The notes beneath the pieces were generated by a model that had not been told where the DNA came from, did not search any database, and was given only the letters and a program-made list of their open reading frames with translations. 64,000 nt of DNA, taken from an uncultured Candidatus Actinomarina sp. (GTDB lineage Bacteria; Actinomycetota; Acidimicrobiia; Actinomarinales; Actinomarinaceae). Numbering within the stretch: position 1 is the first letter of the stretch; each line of letters begins with the position of its first letter. The stretch covers positions 1-64,000 of the forward strand of contig CABYLQ010000006.1 of assembly GCA_902519845.1 (NCBI GenBank), read 5' to 3'. Of this stretch, positions 1 to 10,663 are shown piece by piece. The position numbers and the translations under genes were made by a program.

Positions 1-1
1 A

Positions 2-325
2 GCCAAAGCTTTAGGAATACCAGTTGAACAAGTTCTTGAAGAGATGAGTGGTAACAAACCTGCTATTGAAGAGCCTGTAGCAGAAGTCGTTGAAGAACCT
101 GTTGCAGATGAAACATTAACAGAAGAAAAAGAGGAAGTTTTAGGAGAAGCTCAAGACTCTGTTGTTGAAAGAGTTACTGAGAGAGTCACTGAAAGAGTGA
201 CTGAGAGAATTATTGAAAAAGTTGATGAAAATGTTGCAGAAAAGAAAGAACTTCTTGCTGACAATGAAAGCCAAACAGATGAGGTAGAAACTTCAGAAAA
301 AGAGGAAGTAAAGACTGATGAGTAA
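2..325 (+). CDS. korA: 2-oxoacid:ferredoxin oxidoreductase alpha subunit, C-terminal end (partial)
   Basis: This is the 3' end of a gene that begins before the window; the frame is open from base 2 to the TAA at 323-325. Only the last 107 residues are present. They begin with a short globular remnant (AKALGIPVEQVLEEM) and then become a very acidic, Glu/Val-rich tail with near-repeats of VTER around residues 56-68. The identity rests on position: the next gene is the beta subunit of the same enzyme, and its ATG (318) overlaps this stop by 8 nt, which indicates translational coupling. The catalytic part of alpha is outside the window. The charged tail looks like a lineage-specific extension, perhaps a coiled coil; its function is unknown. 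Confidence 0.7.
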   Translation, partial: AKALGIPVEQVLEEMSGNKPAIEEPVAEVVEEPVADETLTEEKEEVLGEAQDSVVERVTERVTERVTERIIEKVDENVAEKKELLADNESQTDEVETSEKEEVKTDE

Positions 326-1334
326 AATTCCACTTTCGTATAAAAGAACTGACTTTGCTAGTGACCAAGAGGTTAAATGGTGCCCTGGGTGTGGTGATTA
401 TACAATTCTTGCATCAGTGCAAAACTTTATGACTGAATTAGGTATCAGAAAAGAAAATATTGTGTTTGTATCTGGCATTGGTTGTGCAGCAAGATTTCCT
501 TACTACATGAACACATACGGTTTACATTCTATCCATGGTCGTGCTCCTGCAGTAGCAACTGGAGTTAGTGCATCTAATCCTGATCTTTCAGTTTGGGTAG
601 TATCAGGAGATGGTGACGCCCTATCTATTGGAGGAAACCACTTAATTCATGCATTGAGAAGAAATGTAAACATGAAGATTTTAATGTTCAATAATCAAAT
701 ATATGGACTTACCAAAGGACAGTATTCCCCTACCAGTGAAGAAGGAAAGAAAACAAAATCTTCTCCTTTTGGTTCTGTAGAGCTTCCATTAAACCCAATG
801 AGTTTAGCCTTAGGAGCTGAAGCATCATTTGTTGCTAGGTCTATTGATATGGATAGAGATCTTACAGCAGAGGTACTGCGAGCAGCATCTGAACATGAAG
901 GTTCAGCTTATGTTGAGATTTATCAAAACTGTAATGTGTTTAATGACAAAGCTTTTGAGCAGTTAACATCCAAGGAAGGAAAAATAGCAAATCGTATAAA
1001 TCTTAAACATGGTGAGAAAGTTATCTTTGGGGCAGAAGATGAGAATGCTGTAACGATTCGTGATGGAGAAGCAGTCATTGTCAAAAGATCAGAAATAGAT
1101 GATAGTGAGATTTATGTTCATGACATTACAAAAGATAACCCTTCAATTGCTTTTTCATTATCAAGATTGTCTCATGGGCCTTATGGGCCAACACCAGTAG
1201 GTATCTTTAGACAAGTTGAAAGAGATACTTACAATGATGAAGTCAGAGAACAAATTGACTCATCTATTGAACAAAAAGGTGAAGGAGAACTTGATAAGCT
1301 TATAAGATCTCTTGGAACCTGGAACGTAAATTAA
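318..1334 (+). CDS. korB: 2-oxoglutarate (2-oxoacid):ferredoxin oxidoreductase beta subunit
   Basis: This 338-residue protein is the thiamine-diphosphate-binding beta subunit of a two-subunit 2-oxoacid:ferredoxin oxidoreductase, which oxidatively decarboxylates 2-oxoglutarate or a similar acid to the acyl-CoA and reduces ferredoxin. The WCPGCG motif (residues 21-26) and the ThDP/Mg motif GDGDALSIGGN (97-107), followed by NNQIYGLTKGQ (125-135), are typical of KorB. Length matches the actinobacterial KorB family (about 340-350). It is coupled to the alpha gene by an 8-nt overlap. Its stop is one base from the end of the convergent phoU-like gene, so there is no room for a separate terminator. 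Substrate choice (2-oxoglutarate rather than pyruvate) is inferred from family resemblance. Confidence 0.92.
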   Translation: MSKIPLSYKRTDFASDQEVKWCPGCGDYTILASVQNFMTELGIRKENIVFVSGIGCAARFPYYMNTYGLHSIHGRAPAVATGVSASNPDLSVWVVSGDGDALSIGGNHLIHALRRNVNMKILMFNNQIYGLTKGQYSPTSEEGKKTKSSPFGSVELPLNPMSLALGAEASFVARSIDMDRDLTAEVLRAASEHEGSAYVEIYQNCNVFNDKAFEQLTSKEGKIANRINLKHGEKVIFGAEDENAVTIRDGEAVIVKRSEIDDSEIYVHDITKDNPSIAFSLSRLSHGPYGPTPVGIFRQVERDTYNDEVREQIDSSIEQKGEGELDKLIRSLGTWNVN

Positions 1335-1335
1335 A

Positions 1336-1968
1336 TTATTCGTCTAGATAATCTATTTGATCGGTTGGCATAATTAAGGCAGTGCTCGCATTCACAATAT
1401 GTGAAACAATCCTTTTAAGATAACGATAAAGTAACGTTGTTGCGACTGGATATTGAACTTTTTCCTTATTTTCAAGGAGTGCAGTAATCTTATCATCAAG
1501 ACTTGTTGACAGGGATGATCCAAGTGTTATTAAATCCTGTACTTTTGACTCATCATCAAGATTCAAACAGGACTGTAAATATACAATAAGTTTTCCTATA
1601 TCATTTCTCAATTCAATATAATTATCAAGCTCATCACCTTGCGTAAATGTATTTCCAGTTTCTGCGATTTCAAATAAATTTTTACAATAATCGCCAATCC
1701 TCTCAATATCTTTTGACATGGTCATATAGGAGAGAAGAAGGGGGATGTCTAGACTTCTTGAGTTGACCGCGGAATGAATAATCATTTCTCTTCTAACATC
1801 ACGATGTAATGCATTGATTTTTTTATCTGTTGAATATAGGTCATCTCTAACTGAATCTAGGTTTGTATCTCCAAGAAGACAGTTCATTGCAAGATCATAA
1901 ATTCTCATACTATTTGTAAGCATCTCACTTAATTTTGCATCAATACTATCTAATGATTCACTACTCAT
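1336..1968 (-). CDS. PhoU-like phosphate regulatory protein
   Basis: This 210-residue, all-helical soluble protein has the PhoU pattern: an acidic helix near residues 85-100 (MSKDIERIGDYCKNLFEIA) like the metal-binding E/DxxxD motif of PhoU, and a second, weaker helical repeat after it. PhoU-family proteins tune phosphate uptake and signalling. It starts at ATG 1968 with a strong AAAGGAG Shine-Dalgarno that overlaps the stop of the Na/Pi symporter gene upstream, so the two are co-expressed. PhoU domains are often fused to or encoded with NptA-type symporters, which suggests it regulates that transporter rather than a Pst ABC system. It is the last gene of the long minus-strand run. Confidence 0.8.
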   Translation of the reverse strand: MSSESLDSIDAKLSEMLTNSMRIYDLAMNCLLGDTNLDSVRDDLYSTDKKINALHRDVRREMIIHSAVNSRSLDIPLLLSYMTMSKDIERIGDYCKNLFEIAETGNTFTQGDELDNYIELRNDIGKLIVYLQSCLNLDDESKVQDLITLGSSLSTSLDDKITALLENKEKVQYPVATTLLYRYLKRIVSHIVNASTALIMPTDQIDYLDE

Positions 1969-1977
1969 ATTTCTCCT

Positions 1978-3114
1978 TTAATTAGATATTACTACTCCCA
2001 GTAATGGAAGTAACAAAAATGTTACCAATACATACAAAATTGCAATATATCTTCTTTTAGCCACCACATTGCTGAAAGTCACAGCTAAGTTAACTGGTAA
2101 GTTCCTGATAAATTTGACCGGGTAGACAATCATGACTCCTATTGTGTTAAAAAATACATGATGCAATGCAATTGTTAATCCAGCAGTATTATCTACAACA
2201 AAGCTTGCTAGAACTGCAGTTATTGTAGTTCCAATATTTGCGCCAAGCGTAATGGGAAATGCATTTTGTATGGATAAAATGCCTGAACCAACAATTGGGA
2301 CAAGTATAGATGTTGTAATACTTGAACTTTGAACTGAGAAAGTAATAAGAATACCAATCAAAATTGCAAATAGTCCACCACCTTTTGCAAGTGCTCTATC
2401 TAAGCCCATTTCAATTTGATTCATCATCAATGATCTCATATTTGAAACTACATTTTTCAAGCAAAGAAAGATTAACCCAATAGCTATAACTATCAACAAG
2501 ACTGCATAAACTCTATAAGAGTTTTCACTCAGATTGTTAATGAATGGGATTGACGATAATCCATCCAAAATATTGTTAGAACCCCATTTAATTGCTGCCT
2601 TAATAGGACTATTTGGCTTGGTAGCTGTGAAACCAGATGCAATTACAAACTCTGTACCGTTTTCGGCCATTTTTGTAATGAACCCAGTTATGTGATCTAG
2701 TGGAAACAAAATTATTACAACAAAAACATTAAAAAAATCATGCATTGTAGACGCTGCAAACGCTCTTTTAAATTCTCCCTCCCTTCTAACATGGCCAAAA
2801 GAAACAAGAGTATTTGTTACAGTTGTTCCTATATTTGCACCCATGACCATAGGTATTGCATACTCTAGACTAAGGACACCACTACCAACTAAACCAACAA
2901 TTGTTGATGTTGTGACAGATGAGGATTGAACTAAAACGGTACATAATATTCCAACAAGTAACCCAGCAAATGGATTTGAAACAGATTCAAAAAGTTGATC
3001 AGTATATTCTGCACCAAGAGTCTTAATACCTTTTTCAAGTAGTTTGATAGATACAAGAAAGAAGTATAAGAAAAATAATGCGAAACTTAAGTTTTTTACG
3101 ACTTTTAAATTCAT
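1978..3114 (-). CDS. Na+/phosphate symporter, NptA / PF02690 family
   Basis: This 378-residue integral membrane protein has the two inverted-repeat signatures of the Na/Pi cotransporter family. Each half has a QSSS core (residues 63-66 and about 260) followed by a glycine-rich GANIGTT stretch. It probably imports inorganic phosphate with sodium at the cytoplasmic membrane, a fitting role for a marine cell. The first segment (residues about 8-22) is a hydrophobic start helix. The phoU-like gene follows within 10 nt. The ATG at 3114 has only a weak ribosome site (CGGAAT), while a TATAAT-like string lies 13-18 nt upstream. A response-regulator remnant lies immediately upstream. Confidence 0.9.
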   Translation of the reverse strand: MNLKVVKNLSFALFFLYFFLVSIKLLEKGIKTLGAEYTDQLFESVSNPFAGLLVGILCTVLVQSSSVTTSTIVGLVGSGVLSLEYAIPMVMGANIGTTVTNTLVSFGHVRREGEFKRAFAASTMHDFFNVFVVIILFPLDHITGFITKMAENGTEFVIASGFTATKPNSPIKAAIKWGSNNILDGLSSIPFINNLSENSYRVYAVLLIVIAIGLIFLCLKNVVSNMRSLMMNQIEMGLDRALAKGGGLFAILIGILITFSVQSSSITTSILVPIVGSGILSIQNAFPITLGANIGTTITAVLASFVVDNTAGLTIALHHVFFNTIGVMIVYPVKFIRNLPVNLAVTFSNVVAKRRYIAILYVLVTFLLLPLLGVVISN

Positions 3115-3126
3115 ATTCCGTATGAA

Positions 3127-3204
3127 TTATATATAAATAATATTATAAATAATTCCATCTGCGATACTTTTTTCATCTTCTACAAGTAAAACTTTAACTG
3201 ACAT
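3127..3204 (-). pseudogene. Remnant of a two-component response regulator (N-terminal 25 codons)
   Basis: The gap between mca and the Na/Pi symporter encodes, from ATG 3204 to TAA 3127-3129, a 25-residue peptide beginning MSVKVLLVEDEKSIAD and then running into an AT-rich IIY tail. The start is the beta1-alpha1 region of an OmpR-type receiver domain: hydrophobic VKVLLV, the acidic ED pair that binds Mg, and the DEKSIADG helix start. The phospho-acceptor Asp, the rest of the receiver and the DNA-binding domain are absent; the symporter gene starts 12 nt after the stop. I infer a deletion that removed most of a RegX3/PhoP-like gene. It could instead be a translated short peptide, but the match to receiver N termini is hard to explain otherwise. 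Confidence 0.7.
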
Positions 3205-3207
3205 TAA

Positions 3208-4038
3208 CTAAATTAGTTCAGATGGAGAGGACCATTCACCTCGATTAAAGGCTAAAATATAATTTTCATAACCTAAAAAATCTTTTTGAAATTCAACCGG
3301 TATATTAAAACCCCACCAATCATCTTTAAACTGACTTCGATGAGCTTTCATGGAATTAATTTTATGTTCAATATACTTTGTTCCATCTATTTCAACATCA
3401 ATATCCTCATTATCACTTCCGATAGGATTAAATGCATTAAACTCGTCTTCAGTTAATATGCCAGCCTCATACATTTGAGTTCGTCTTGCTTGGATTCTCG
3501 ATTTTGACCACGCATTAAAATAAAGTCTTTCTGGAATCCATACCTCTTCTCCATCTTTTAATGGAAACTTGTCGACATCACCAGCTGCAAAAAACGCAGC
3601 TGTTCCAACTCTATGTGTCTGAATATGATCAGGATGCCCATATCCCCCAAATGGATCATATGTTATTAAAACATCAGGTTTATATTTTCTTATTTCTGTC
3701 ACAAGCTTGCCCACAGGTCCAAAATAGTCTTGTCTCCAAAAACAATCAGGATCATTGTTCTCCTCTGTGCCCATCATTCCAGAGTCTTTATATCCAAGCC
3801 ATTCATATTCTTTTATCCCTAAAGCATCTAAACTTTTTTCAAGTTCCTCTTTTCGCATTTCAGCCAATTTTGGAAATAACTCTTCTGGGTTTTCATAGTT
3901 ATGAATTTCTCCAGCTGAACCATCAGTTGCTGTAACAACAACAACTCGATGACCTTCGTCTGCATATTTAGCTAAGGTAACACCTGTTGATACGCTTTCA
4001 TCATCAGGATGTGCGTGAAAAGCAAGAATTGTTGCCAT
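3208..4038 (-). CDS. mca: LmbE/PIG-L family deacetylase, mycothiol S-conjugate amidase (Mca)-like
   Basis: This 276-residue zinc hydrolase has the PIG-L signature AHPDDE (residues 9-14) and the second metal motif HPDH (135-138), giving ligands His10, Asp13 and His138. The internal GYKDSGMMG stretch (82-90) and a following FW pair match Mca and MshB. Mca cleaves mycothiol S-conjugates during detoxification and MshB deacetylates GlcNAc-Ins in mycothiol synthesis; I favour Mca on overall look but cannot exclude MshB. The ATG overlaps the atpC stop by one base (TAATG), so it is translated as the tail of the ATP synthase operon, an odd place for this gene. A mycoredoxin-like gene at 47728 supports mycothiol use. 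Confidence 0.82.
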   Translation of the reverse strand: MATILAFHAHPDDESVSTGVTLAKYADEGHRVVVVTATDGSAGEIHNYENPEELFPKLAEMRKEELEKSLDALGIKEYEWLGYKDSGMMGTEENNDPDCFWRQDYFGPVGKLVTEIRKYKPDVLITYDPFGGYGHPDHIQTHRVGTAAFFAAGDVDKFPLKDGEEVWIPERLYFNAWSKSRIQARRTQMYEAGILTEDEFNAFNPIGSDNEDIDVEIDGTKYIEHKINSMKAHRSQFKDDWWGFNIPVEFQKDFLGYENYILAFNRGEWSSPSELI

Positions 4039-4355
4039 TATTCGTCTGAGGTAAATGTCTTCTTAGCTAATTCTTGACCAATTTCAATGGCTTTGTCATG
4101 ATCGCCATCAATTTTTTCTACAAGTTCGCCAAGTACAATAACTTTCTCTCCGGTTATCTGTAAAATTCCACCCGAAATGGCAAATGATGTTCTCTGGCTA
4201 TCATGTTCGATTGTTAAACCACCAGGGACAAGAGTTGCAACTGTTGGCTCATGGCCATCTAAAATACCAATCTCACCATTTGGAGTTCTAGAAATAACCA
4301 TTGTGGCATCACCTGTAAAACAACTTTCTTCAGGAGACACTACTTCAACAAACAT
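4038..4355 (-). CDS. atpC: ATP synthase epsilon subunit
   Basis: This 105-residue protein is the F1 epsilon subunit, part of the central stalk that couples rotation to catalysis. The N-terminal beta-sandwich signature is visible (VEVVSPEESCFTGDATMV, then GEIGILDGHEP at about residues 27-37). The protein is short: only about 20 residues follow the beta-sandwich, so the C-terminal helical hairpin that inhibits ATP hydrolysis in longer epsilons is largely missing. It starts directly after the atpD stop with no spacer and is the last ATP synthase gene. Confidence 0.9.
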   Translation of the reverse strand: MFVEVVSPEESCFTGDATMVISRTPNGEIGILDGHEPTVATLVPGGLTIEHDSQRTSFAISGGILQITGEKVIVLGELVEKIDGDHDKAIEIGQELAKKTFTSDE

Positions 4356-5774
<1,419 letters not shown>

Positions 5775-5785
5775 TTATTTTCTCC

Positions 5786-6655
5786 TTACCCGGCTAAAGC
5801 TTCCGCTCCACCAACAATTTCTGAAATCTCTGTTGTAATCTCAGCCTGTCGAGCTTGATTACTCTGTCTAGATAAAATCTTGATTAATTCTTCTGCATTT
5901 TCTGTAGCTGCTTTCATGGCACGCATTCTAGATGCATGTTCAGATGTTGAAGCATTCAAGAGCGCTGAAAAAATAGTTGCGTTTGTGTATTTAGGAATAA
6001 TATTACTTAAGACCTGACTAGCTGAGGGTTCGAAAGTGTAACCACCAACTGATTCAATTTCTTTAGCAATCTGTTCAACTTCGAAAGGAAGTACTGTCTT
6101 ATAAAGCGCTGTCTGTGTCATTGCAGATTGATACTCGGTATAGACAATTTCAATTTGATTTGTTTTTCCTTCATAAAATTCTTGAACCAGAGGAGTCATT
6201 ATTTCTAATGCATTTTCAAAGTTAGGTTCGTCGGTAATTCCCTCATAATTTTGTTTAGGTTCAATATTTCTGTATTTAAAGTATCCATTTGCTTTCTTAC
6301 CAACAGTAACGATTTCAACACTATTTTTTGCTTGTTCATATTCTGCTTTTCTAATTTCAGCTAACTTTAAAATATTTGTGTTGTATGCCCCAGCTAAACC
6401 ACGATCTGATGTAATAACTACGAGAGTTATTTTTTTCGTACCCTCTACAATTGGTGAGGTTGGCATATTGCCACTGCCAGTAAGTTCTTCAACAATTTGA
6501 GAGAGAAGATTGGTGTAATTATTTGATGACGTAAGGCGTTGTTGTGCTTTAACGATTCTGGAAGAAGCAATTAGTTCCATTGCACGAGTGATTTTTTTAG
6601 TTGACTTAACACTCTTTATTCTTCTATTTATTATTCGTAATTCAGCACTTGCCAC
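5786..6655 (-). CDS. atpG: ATP synthase gamma subunit
   Basis: This 289-residue F1 central-stalk subunit has the N-terminal helix typical of gamma (ELRIINRRIKSVKSTKKITR, with the conserved KITRAMELIAS start) and the matching C-terminal helix containing RMRAMKAATENAEE and a final ARQAEITTEISEIVGGAEAL. These two helices form the coiled coil that turns inside the alpha3beta3 ring. The chosen start is GTG at 6653-6655, three nt after the atpA stop, because the translated product begins exactly where the family does. Confidence 0.97.
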   Translation of the reverse strand: MASAELRIINRRIKSVKSTKKITRAMELIASSRIVKAQQRLTSSNNYTNLLSQIVEELTGSGNMPTSPIVEGTKKITLVVITSDRGLAGAYNTNILKLAEIRKAEYEQAKNSVEIVTVGKKANGYFKYRNIEPKQNYEGITDEPNFENALEIMTPLVQEFYEGKTNQIEIVYTEYQSAMTQTALYKTVLPFEVEQIAKEIESVGGYTFEPSASQVLSNIIPKYTNATIFSALLNASTSEHASRMRAMKAATENAEELIKILSRQSNQARQAEITTEISEIVGGAEALAG

Positions 6656-6658
6656 TTA

Positions 6659-8176
6659 TTACTCTTCTTTCTTCTCTAATGTATTTACAAAAGCCTCAAC
6701 AGCAGCTTTTAATTCATCTTCAGGTAGTTCACCAGTAGTTTTTATTGAATTAATAACTTCAGAATGTCTTGTTTTTATAAAATCTACGAGATCTTTCTCA
6801 GCTTGTGGAATGTCCGCAGGTTCTACAACATCTAGAAAACCTTCTGTTACTGCATACAGTGATACAACCTGTTCTTCAACAGGGACTGGTTTGTATTGTG
6901 GTTGTTTCAATAATTCAACAACTCTTCGACCTCTATCGAGTTGAGCCTGTGAAGCTGCATCCAAATCTGATCCAAACTCCGCGAATGCTTCTAATTCTCT
7001 AAATTGTGCAAGGTTGATTCTTAACGGACCAGAGACTTTCTTCATAGCTTTGGTTTGAGCAGAACCACCCACTCTTGATACTGATGTACCAGGGTTTACA
7101 GCTGGTCTTACACCAGAGTAAAAGAGTTCTGACTCTAGATATATTTGACCATCAGTAATTGAAATCACATTAGTTGGAATAAAAGCAGATACATCACCAG
7201 CTTTTGTTTCGATAATTGGTAGCCCTGTAAGAGATCCTCCACCTAACTCTTCACTTACTTTTGCACAACGCTCTAAAAGCCTTGAGTGAAGATAGAAAAC
7301 GTCACCTGGATAAGCCTCTCTTCCTGGAGGTCGTCTTAGTAAAAGTGAAATCTGTCTATATGCAATTGCCTGCTTGGATAAATCATCAAATACAATAAGA
7401 CCATGTTGACCGTTATACATCCAATGCTGTCCAATAGCTGAACCAGCATAAGGAGCATACATTTGAAGAGCTGCAGCGGCAGATGCAGGTGCATTTACAA
7501 TAACTGTTTTATCTAACACTCCCTCGTCTTCAAATCTTTGAACAACTTCAGCAACAGTAGATGATTTTTGACCAATAGCTACGTAAATACATTTCACATC
7601 AGTATCTTTTTGATTGATTATGGTATCAACAGCAACAGCTGTTTTACCTATTTGTCTATCACCAATAATTAATTCTCTTTGGCCTCTTCCAATTGGAATC
7701 ATTGAGTCAATTGCTTTAATTCCTGTTTGAAGTGGCTCACCTACAGGCTGTCTTTCAACAACGGAAGGTGCTTGCAACTCTAAACGTCTTCTTTCACTAA
7801 ATTCGATAGGTCCTTTACCATCGATTGGATTTCCTAAAGGATCAATAACCCTACCTAAAAATCCATCTCCGACACCAATAGAAAGTACTTCTCCTGTTTG
7901 CTTTACTGGCATTCCTTCTTCAATGTGATTTGAATCACCCATTAAAACAACACCAATTGAATCTTCTTCAAGGTTTAATGCAACACCTACTAAACCACCT
8001 GGGAATTCAAGAAGTTCAGAGGCCATAACATTTTCTAAACCCCTTACCCTTGCTACACCATCGGCGACTGCAGATACGCTACCAACAAGATCATCTTTTA
8101 CAGAATCTTGCCAATTACCTAATGTATCTTTCAGTGAATCTGAAATTTGTTTTGCATCAATATTAAATTCGCTCAA
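6659..8176 (-). CDS. atpA: ATP synthase alpha subunit
   Basis: This 505-residue non-catalytic F1 subunit carries the P-loop variant GDRQIGKT (family consensus GDRQTGKT), the [10 protein letters not shown] segment and the ALPHA signature [17 protein letters not shown]. Length is typical. The start appears to be TTG at 8174-8176, one base after the atpH stop, giving the usual short N terminus before the beta-barrel domain. It sits in the conserved order B-E-F-H-A-G-D-C. Confidence 0.97.
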   Translation of the reverse strand: MSEFNIDAKQISDSLKDTLGNWQDSVKDDLVGSVSAVADGVARVRGLENVMASELLEFPGGLVGVALNLEEDSIGVVLMGDSNHIEEGMPVKQTGEVLSIGVGDGFLGRVIDPLGNPIDGKGPIEFSERRRLELQAPSVVERQPVGEPLQTGIKAIDSMIPIGRGQRELIIGDRQIGKTAVAVDTIINQKDTDVKCIYVAIGQKSSTVAEVVQRFEDEGVLDKTVIVNAPASAAAALQMYAPYAGSAIGQHWMYNGQHGLIVFDDLSKQAIAYRQISLLLRRPPGREAYPGDVFYLHSRLLERCAKVSEELGGGSLTGLPIIETKAGDVSAFIPTNVISITDGQIYLESELFYSGVRPAVNPGTSVSRVGGSAQTKAMKKVSGPLRINLAQFRELEAFAEFGSDLDAASQAQLDRGRRVVELLKQPQYKPVPVEEQVVSLYAVTEGFLDVVEPADIPQAEKDLVDFIKTRHSEVINSIKTTGELPEDELKAAVEAFVNTLEKKEE

Positions 8177-8177
8177 T

Positions 8178-8705
8178 TTACCTACTTTCTAAAACTGTTT
8201 TAATCTCAGAGATTTTCGAGGAAATTAATCCGTCAAATGTTCTCTCTCCAACACTTACACTTAAACCACCCAATACATTTGGGTCTATATCAACTTTCAA
8301 ATCAACATCGGTTCCAAGTTTTTTCTTTAAAGCTGTTTTTAAACTCTTTTGAGTTTTAGCATCTAATTCAACTGCGGTAACAACTTTTGCTACTGACGCT
8401 CCTCTTTTTTCAGCAATATAGTTTGCTACAGAGCTTTCAATGTCAGAGAGGTTATCACCAAATCCTTGAGATATTGTTAACGTTATTAAATCAAGAGTTA
8501 GTGGTAATACTCTATTACCTAGTAAAGCATTTACTGCTTCTATCTTCTTTTCAACAGGAATACCAAAATTTCTAAAAACATCTAATGCTTCAGAGCTTTT
8601 TGAAAGTGCATTGAAAACTTGGAGGATTTCATTTTCTACCCTTTCAGCATCTTTAGATGATGAAATTATTTCAACAATTCCTTTTGAAAAAGAGTCAACA
8701 GACAT
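8178..8705 (-). CDS. atpH: ATP synthase delta subunit
   Basis: This 175-residue protein is the F1 delta (OSCP-type) subunit that joins the peripheral stalk to the top of the alpha/beta hexamer. The N-terminal six-helix domain and the C-terminal conserved stretch [20 protein letters not shown] followed by a basic/hydrophobic tail match the family. Some actinobacteria such as mycobacteria fuse atpF and atpH; here they are separate, as the ATG at 8705 follows the atpF stop by 4 nt. Confidence 0.93.
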   Translation of the reverse strand: MSVDSFSKGIVEIISSSKDAERVENEILQVFNALSKSSEALDVFRNFGIPVEKKIEAVNALLGNRVLPLTLDLITLTISQGFGDNLSDIESSVANYIAEKRGASVAKVVTAVELDAKTQKSLKTALKKKLGTDVDLKVDIDPNVLGGLSVSVGERTFDGLISSKISEIKTVLESR

Positions 8706-8709
8706 TTAT

Positions 8710-9246
8710 CTAATTCAACTCCTTAATAAATTTATCTATAAGTTTTTTTTGATCAGCTTCAGACATTGACGAAGCAACTTTTTGAGAAATTTCTAATGAT
8801 AAGTCTGCAACTTCACTTTTTAATTCAGAGGAAACTCTTTCTTTTTCAGCATCTGAATCTGATTTAGCTTTTTCAATAATAGCTTCTGCTTCTGCACGAG
8901 CTTCTGATAAAGCATCTTCTTTAATTTTTTCTGCTGCTTGCTTTCCTTCATCAATAATTTTTTGAACTTCTGCATCAGCATTAGAAACTAAAGCATCATA
9001 TTCCTGCTTAGATTTCTCAGCTTCTGTTTTTGTATTCTCAGCTTCTTTTATCTGACCTTCAATTTCAGAAGATCTCTTATCAAGAGTTTCGTTTAGAGCA
9101 GGAAGAGCCCATTTCCAAACAAAGAAAAATACAACCCCGAATGCCACTACTCCAGCTACTAATTCTGAAGTTGCAGGGAGAAGTAAATCAACTCCTGAAG
9201 TTGATTCTTCTGCTTCTGCTAAAAATGTATCTAAATAAAACATCAT
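8710..9246 (-). CDS. atpF: ATP synthase Fo subunit b
   Basis: This 178-residue peripheral-stalk subunit has one N-terminal membrane helix (about residues 23-47, ending FFFVWKWALPALNETLDKR) followed by a long, highly charged Ala/Glu/Lys coiled coil to the C terminus, the standard b-subunit plan. Two adjacent ATG codons (9246 and 9243) could serve as start. The segment before the membrane helix is longer than in E. coli b, as is common in actinobacteria. Confidence 0.95.
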   Translation of the reverse strand: MMFYLDTFLAEAEESTSGVDLLLPATSELVAGVVAFGVVFFFVWKWALPALNETLDKRSSEIEGQIKEAENTKTEAEKSKQEYDALVSNADAEVQKIIDEGKQAAEKIKEDALSEARAEAEAIIEKAKSDSDAEKERVSSELKSEVADLSLEISQKVASSMSEADQKKLIDKFIKELN

Positions 9247-9248
9247 TT

Positions 9249-9464
<216 letters not shown>

Positions 9465-9468
9465 TTAA

Positions 9469-10275
9469 TTAATGCTCTGGATGCAGAGACGTTTGTATAT
9501 AAACTGCAGACAACAAAGTAAATATGTATGCCTGCAGAATGGAAACTATTAATTCAAAACCATATATTGCTAAACCGAGAGTAAACCATGCTAAGCCAAC
9601 TGGAGCTTTTGAAATAATGTACTCTCCAACTCCAGGCTGAACTACAAAGAAATATGCTGATGCAAGAAGAAGACTGAGCATGACGTGACCAGCTACAAGG
9701 TTTGCAAACAATCGTACAGCTAAACTGAATGGTCTTACTAAAAGAACGGAAACTAATTCGATTGCGCCAACTAAAGGTTTTAATGCTACCGGAACACCTG
9801 GAGGCCATAAAAGATTGGTGAAATATTTAATTCCCTCTGTTCTAATCCCAACAAATAGGAAGATTACGTAGGTTACAAGACTTAAAAATAAAGGAAGTGC
9901 CATTCTTGAAGTTACAGGAAAGTTTATTAATGGAGTTACCTCGAAGAGATTTCCAACCAGAATGAACATAAAAACAGATATTAAATATGGTGTAAATTTT
10001 TCTCCACCCCTACCAATAACACCCAAAGCGATTTCATCTTTTACAAAAGTAAATATACTTTCAATGACTGATTGGAGTCTACCTGGAACAACTGATTTCT
10101 TTCTAAGTCCAAAAAACATTAAAACTACTGGAATAATTGCTGCCAAAAGTATCAGGATTTCAGTACGTGATATATCAGATGAACCAAAATTACCAAATTC
10201 GAATAATGAGTTAACGTTTTCAGGTTTACAAACAACGTTATTTACAAAATCACAAGTCTCAGCTGCTGTTATCAT
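9469..10275 (-). CDS. atpB: ATP synthase Fo subunit a
   Basis: This 268-residue multispanning subunit forms the proton half-channels next to the c ring. The essential arginine lies in LAVRLFANLVAGHV, and the last helices (FELIVSILQAYIFTLLSAVYI) match the family. Several hydrophobic helices follow an extracytoplasmic N-terminal segment with two Cys. The ATG at 10275 lies 17 nt inside the upstream AtpI-like gene, so translation is coupled. Confidence 0.95.
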   Translation of the reverse strand: MITAAETCDFVNNVVCKPENVNSLFEFGNFGSSDISRTEILILLAAIIPVVLMFFGLRKKSVVPGRLQSVIESIFTFVKDEIALGVIGRGGEKFTPYLISVFMFILVGNLFEVTPLINFPVTSRMALPLFLSLVTYVIFLFVGIRTEGIKYFTNLLWPPGVPVALKPLVGAIELVSVLLVRPFSLAVRLFANLVAGHVMLSLLLASAYFFVVQPGVGEYIISKAPVGLAWFTLGLAIYGFELIVSILQAYIFTLLSAVYIQTSLHPEH

Positions 10276-10663
10276 TTGCCCAATCTAAGTCTCTGTCTTT
10301 TCTCTTAATTACCATAGCCATTTCTAAGAATAACATACTTAAAAAGACGATTGGCACTGTCAAAGACATTGCCAATTCATCAATAGAATATAAGCTTCTG
10401 AATAATAAGAGAAGCCCAAATATAAAAATTAATCTGAAAATATAACCAAAAATCGCTGCGAAATAATAAAAACTTAAAGAGATTTTTGCAGAGTAGGACA
10501 TTATCACAGCACCCATGTAAAAACCAACTGCAACAATAATTCCAGATACCAATGAAGTGGTAAATGCATTTTGAGATCTTAAAAGAAAAAATAAAGGACA
10601 GAGTATATATATGACTGAAGATCTCTTTAACATTCTCGTTGCAAGCACTAATTCAACATTCAT
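10259..10663 (-). CDS. AtpI-like membrane protein of the ATP synthase operon
   Basis: This small protein (134 residues from ATG 10663) has four predicted membrane helices and a hydrophilic C-terminal tail ending near KRKDRDLDWAND. Position between atpZ and atpB and the helix pattern match the AtpI family, thought to help assemble the c ring or move Mg2+. I prefer ATG 10663, which overlaps the previous stop as TAATG, over the GTG at 10696 that would overlap the upstream gene by 34 nt. Sequence similarity in this family is weak, so the assignment is mostly by context. Confidence 0.7.
   Translation of the reverse strand: MNVELVLATRMLKRSSVIYILCPLFFLLRSQNAFTTSLVSGIIVAVGFYMGAVIMSYSAKISLSFYYFAAIFGYIFRLIFIFGLLLLFRSLYSIDELAMSLTVPIVFLSMLFLEMAMVIKRKDRDLDWANDNSS

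Noticed and set aside
3561-3935. 124-residue plus-strand frame opposite mca
   Set aside because: It lies wholly antisense to a well-supported enzyme gene and has no recognisable features.
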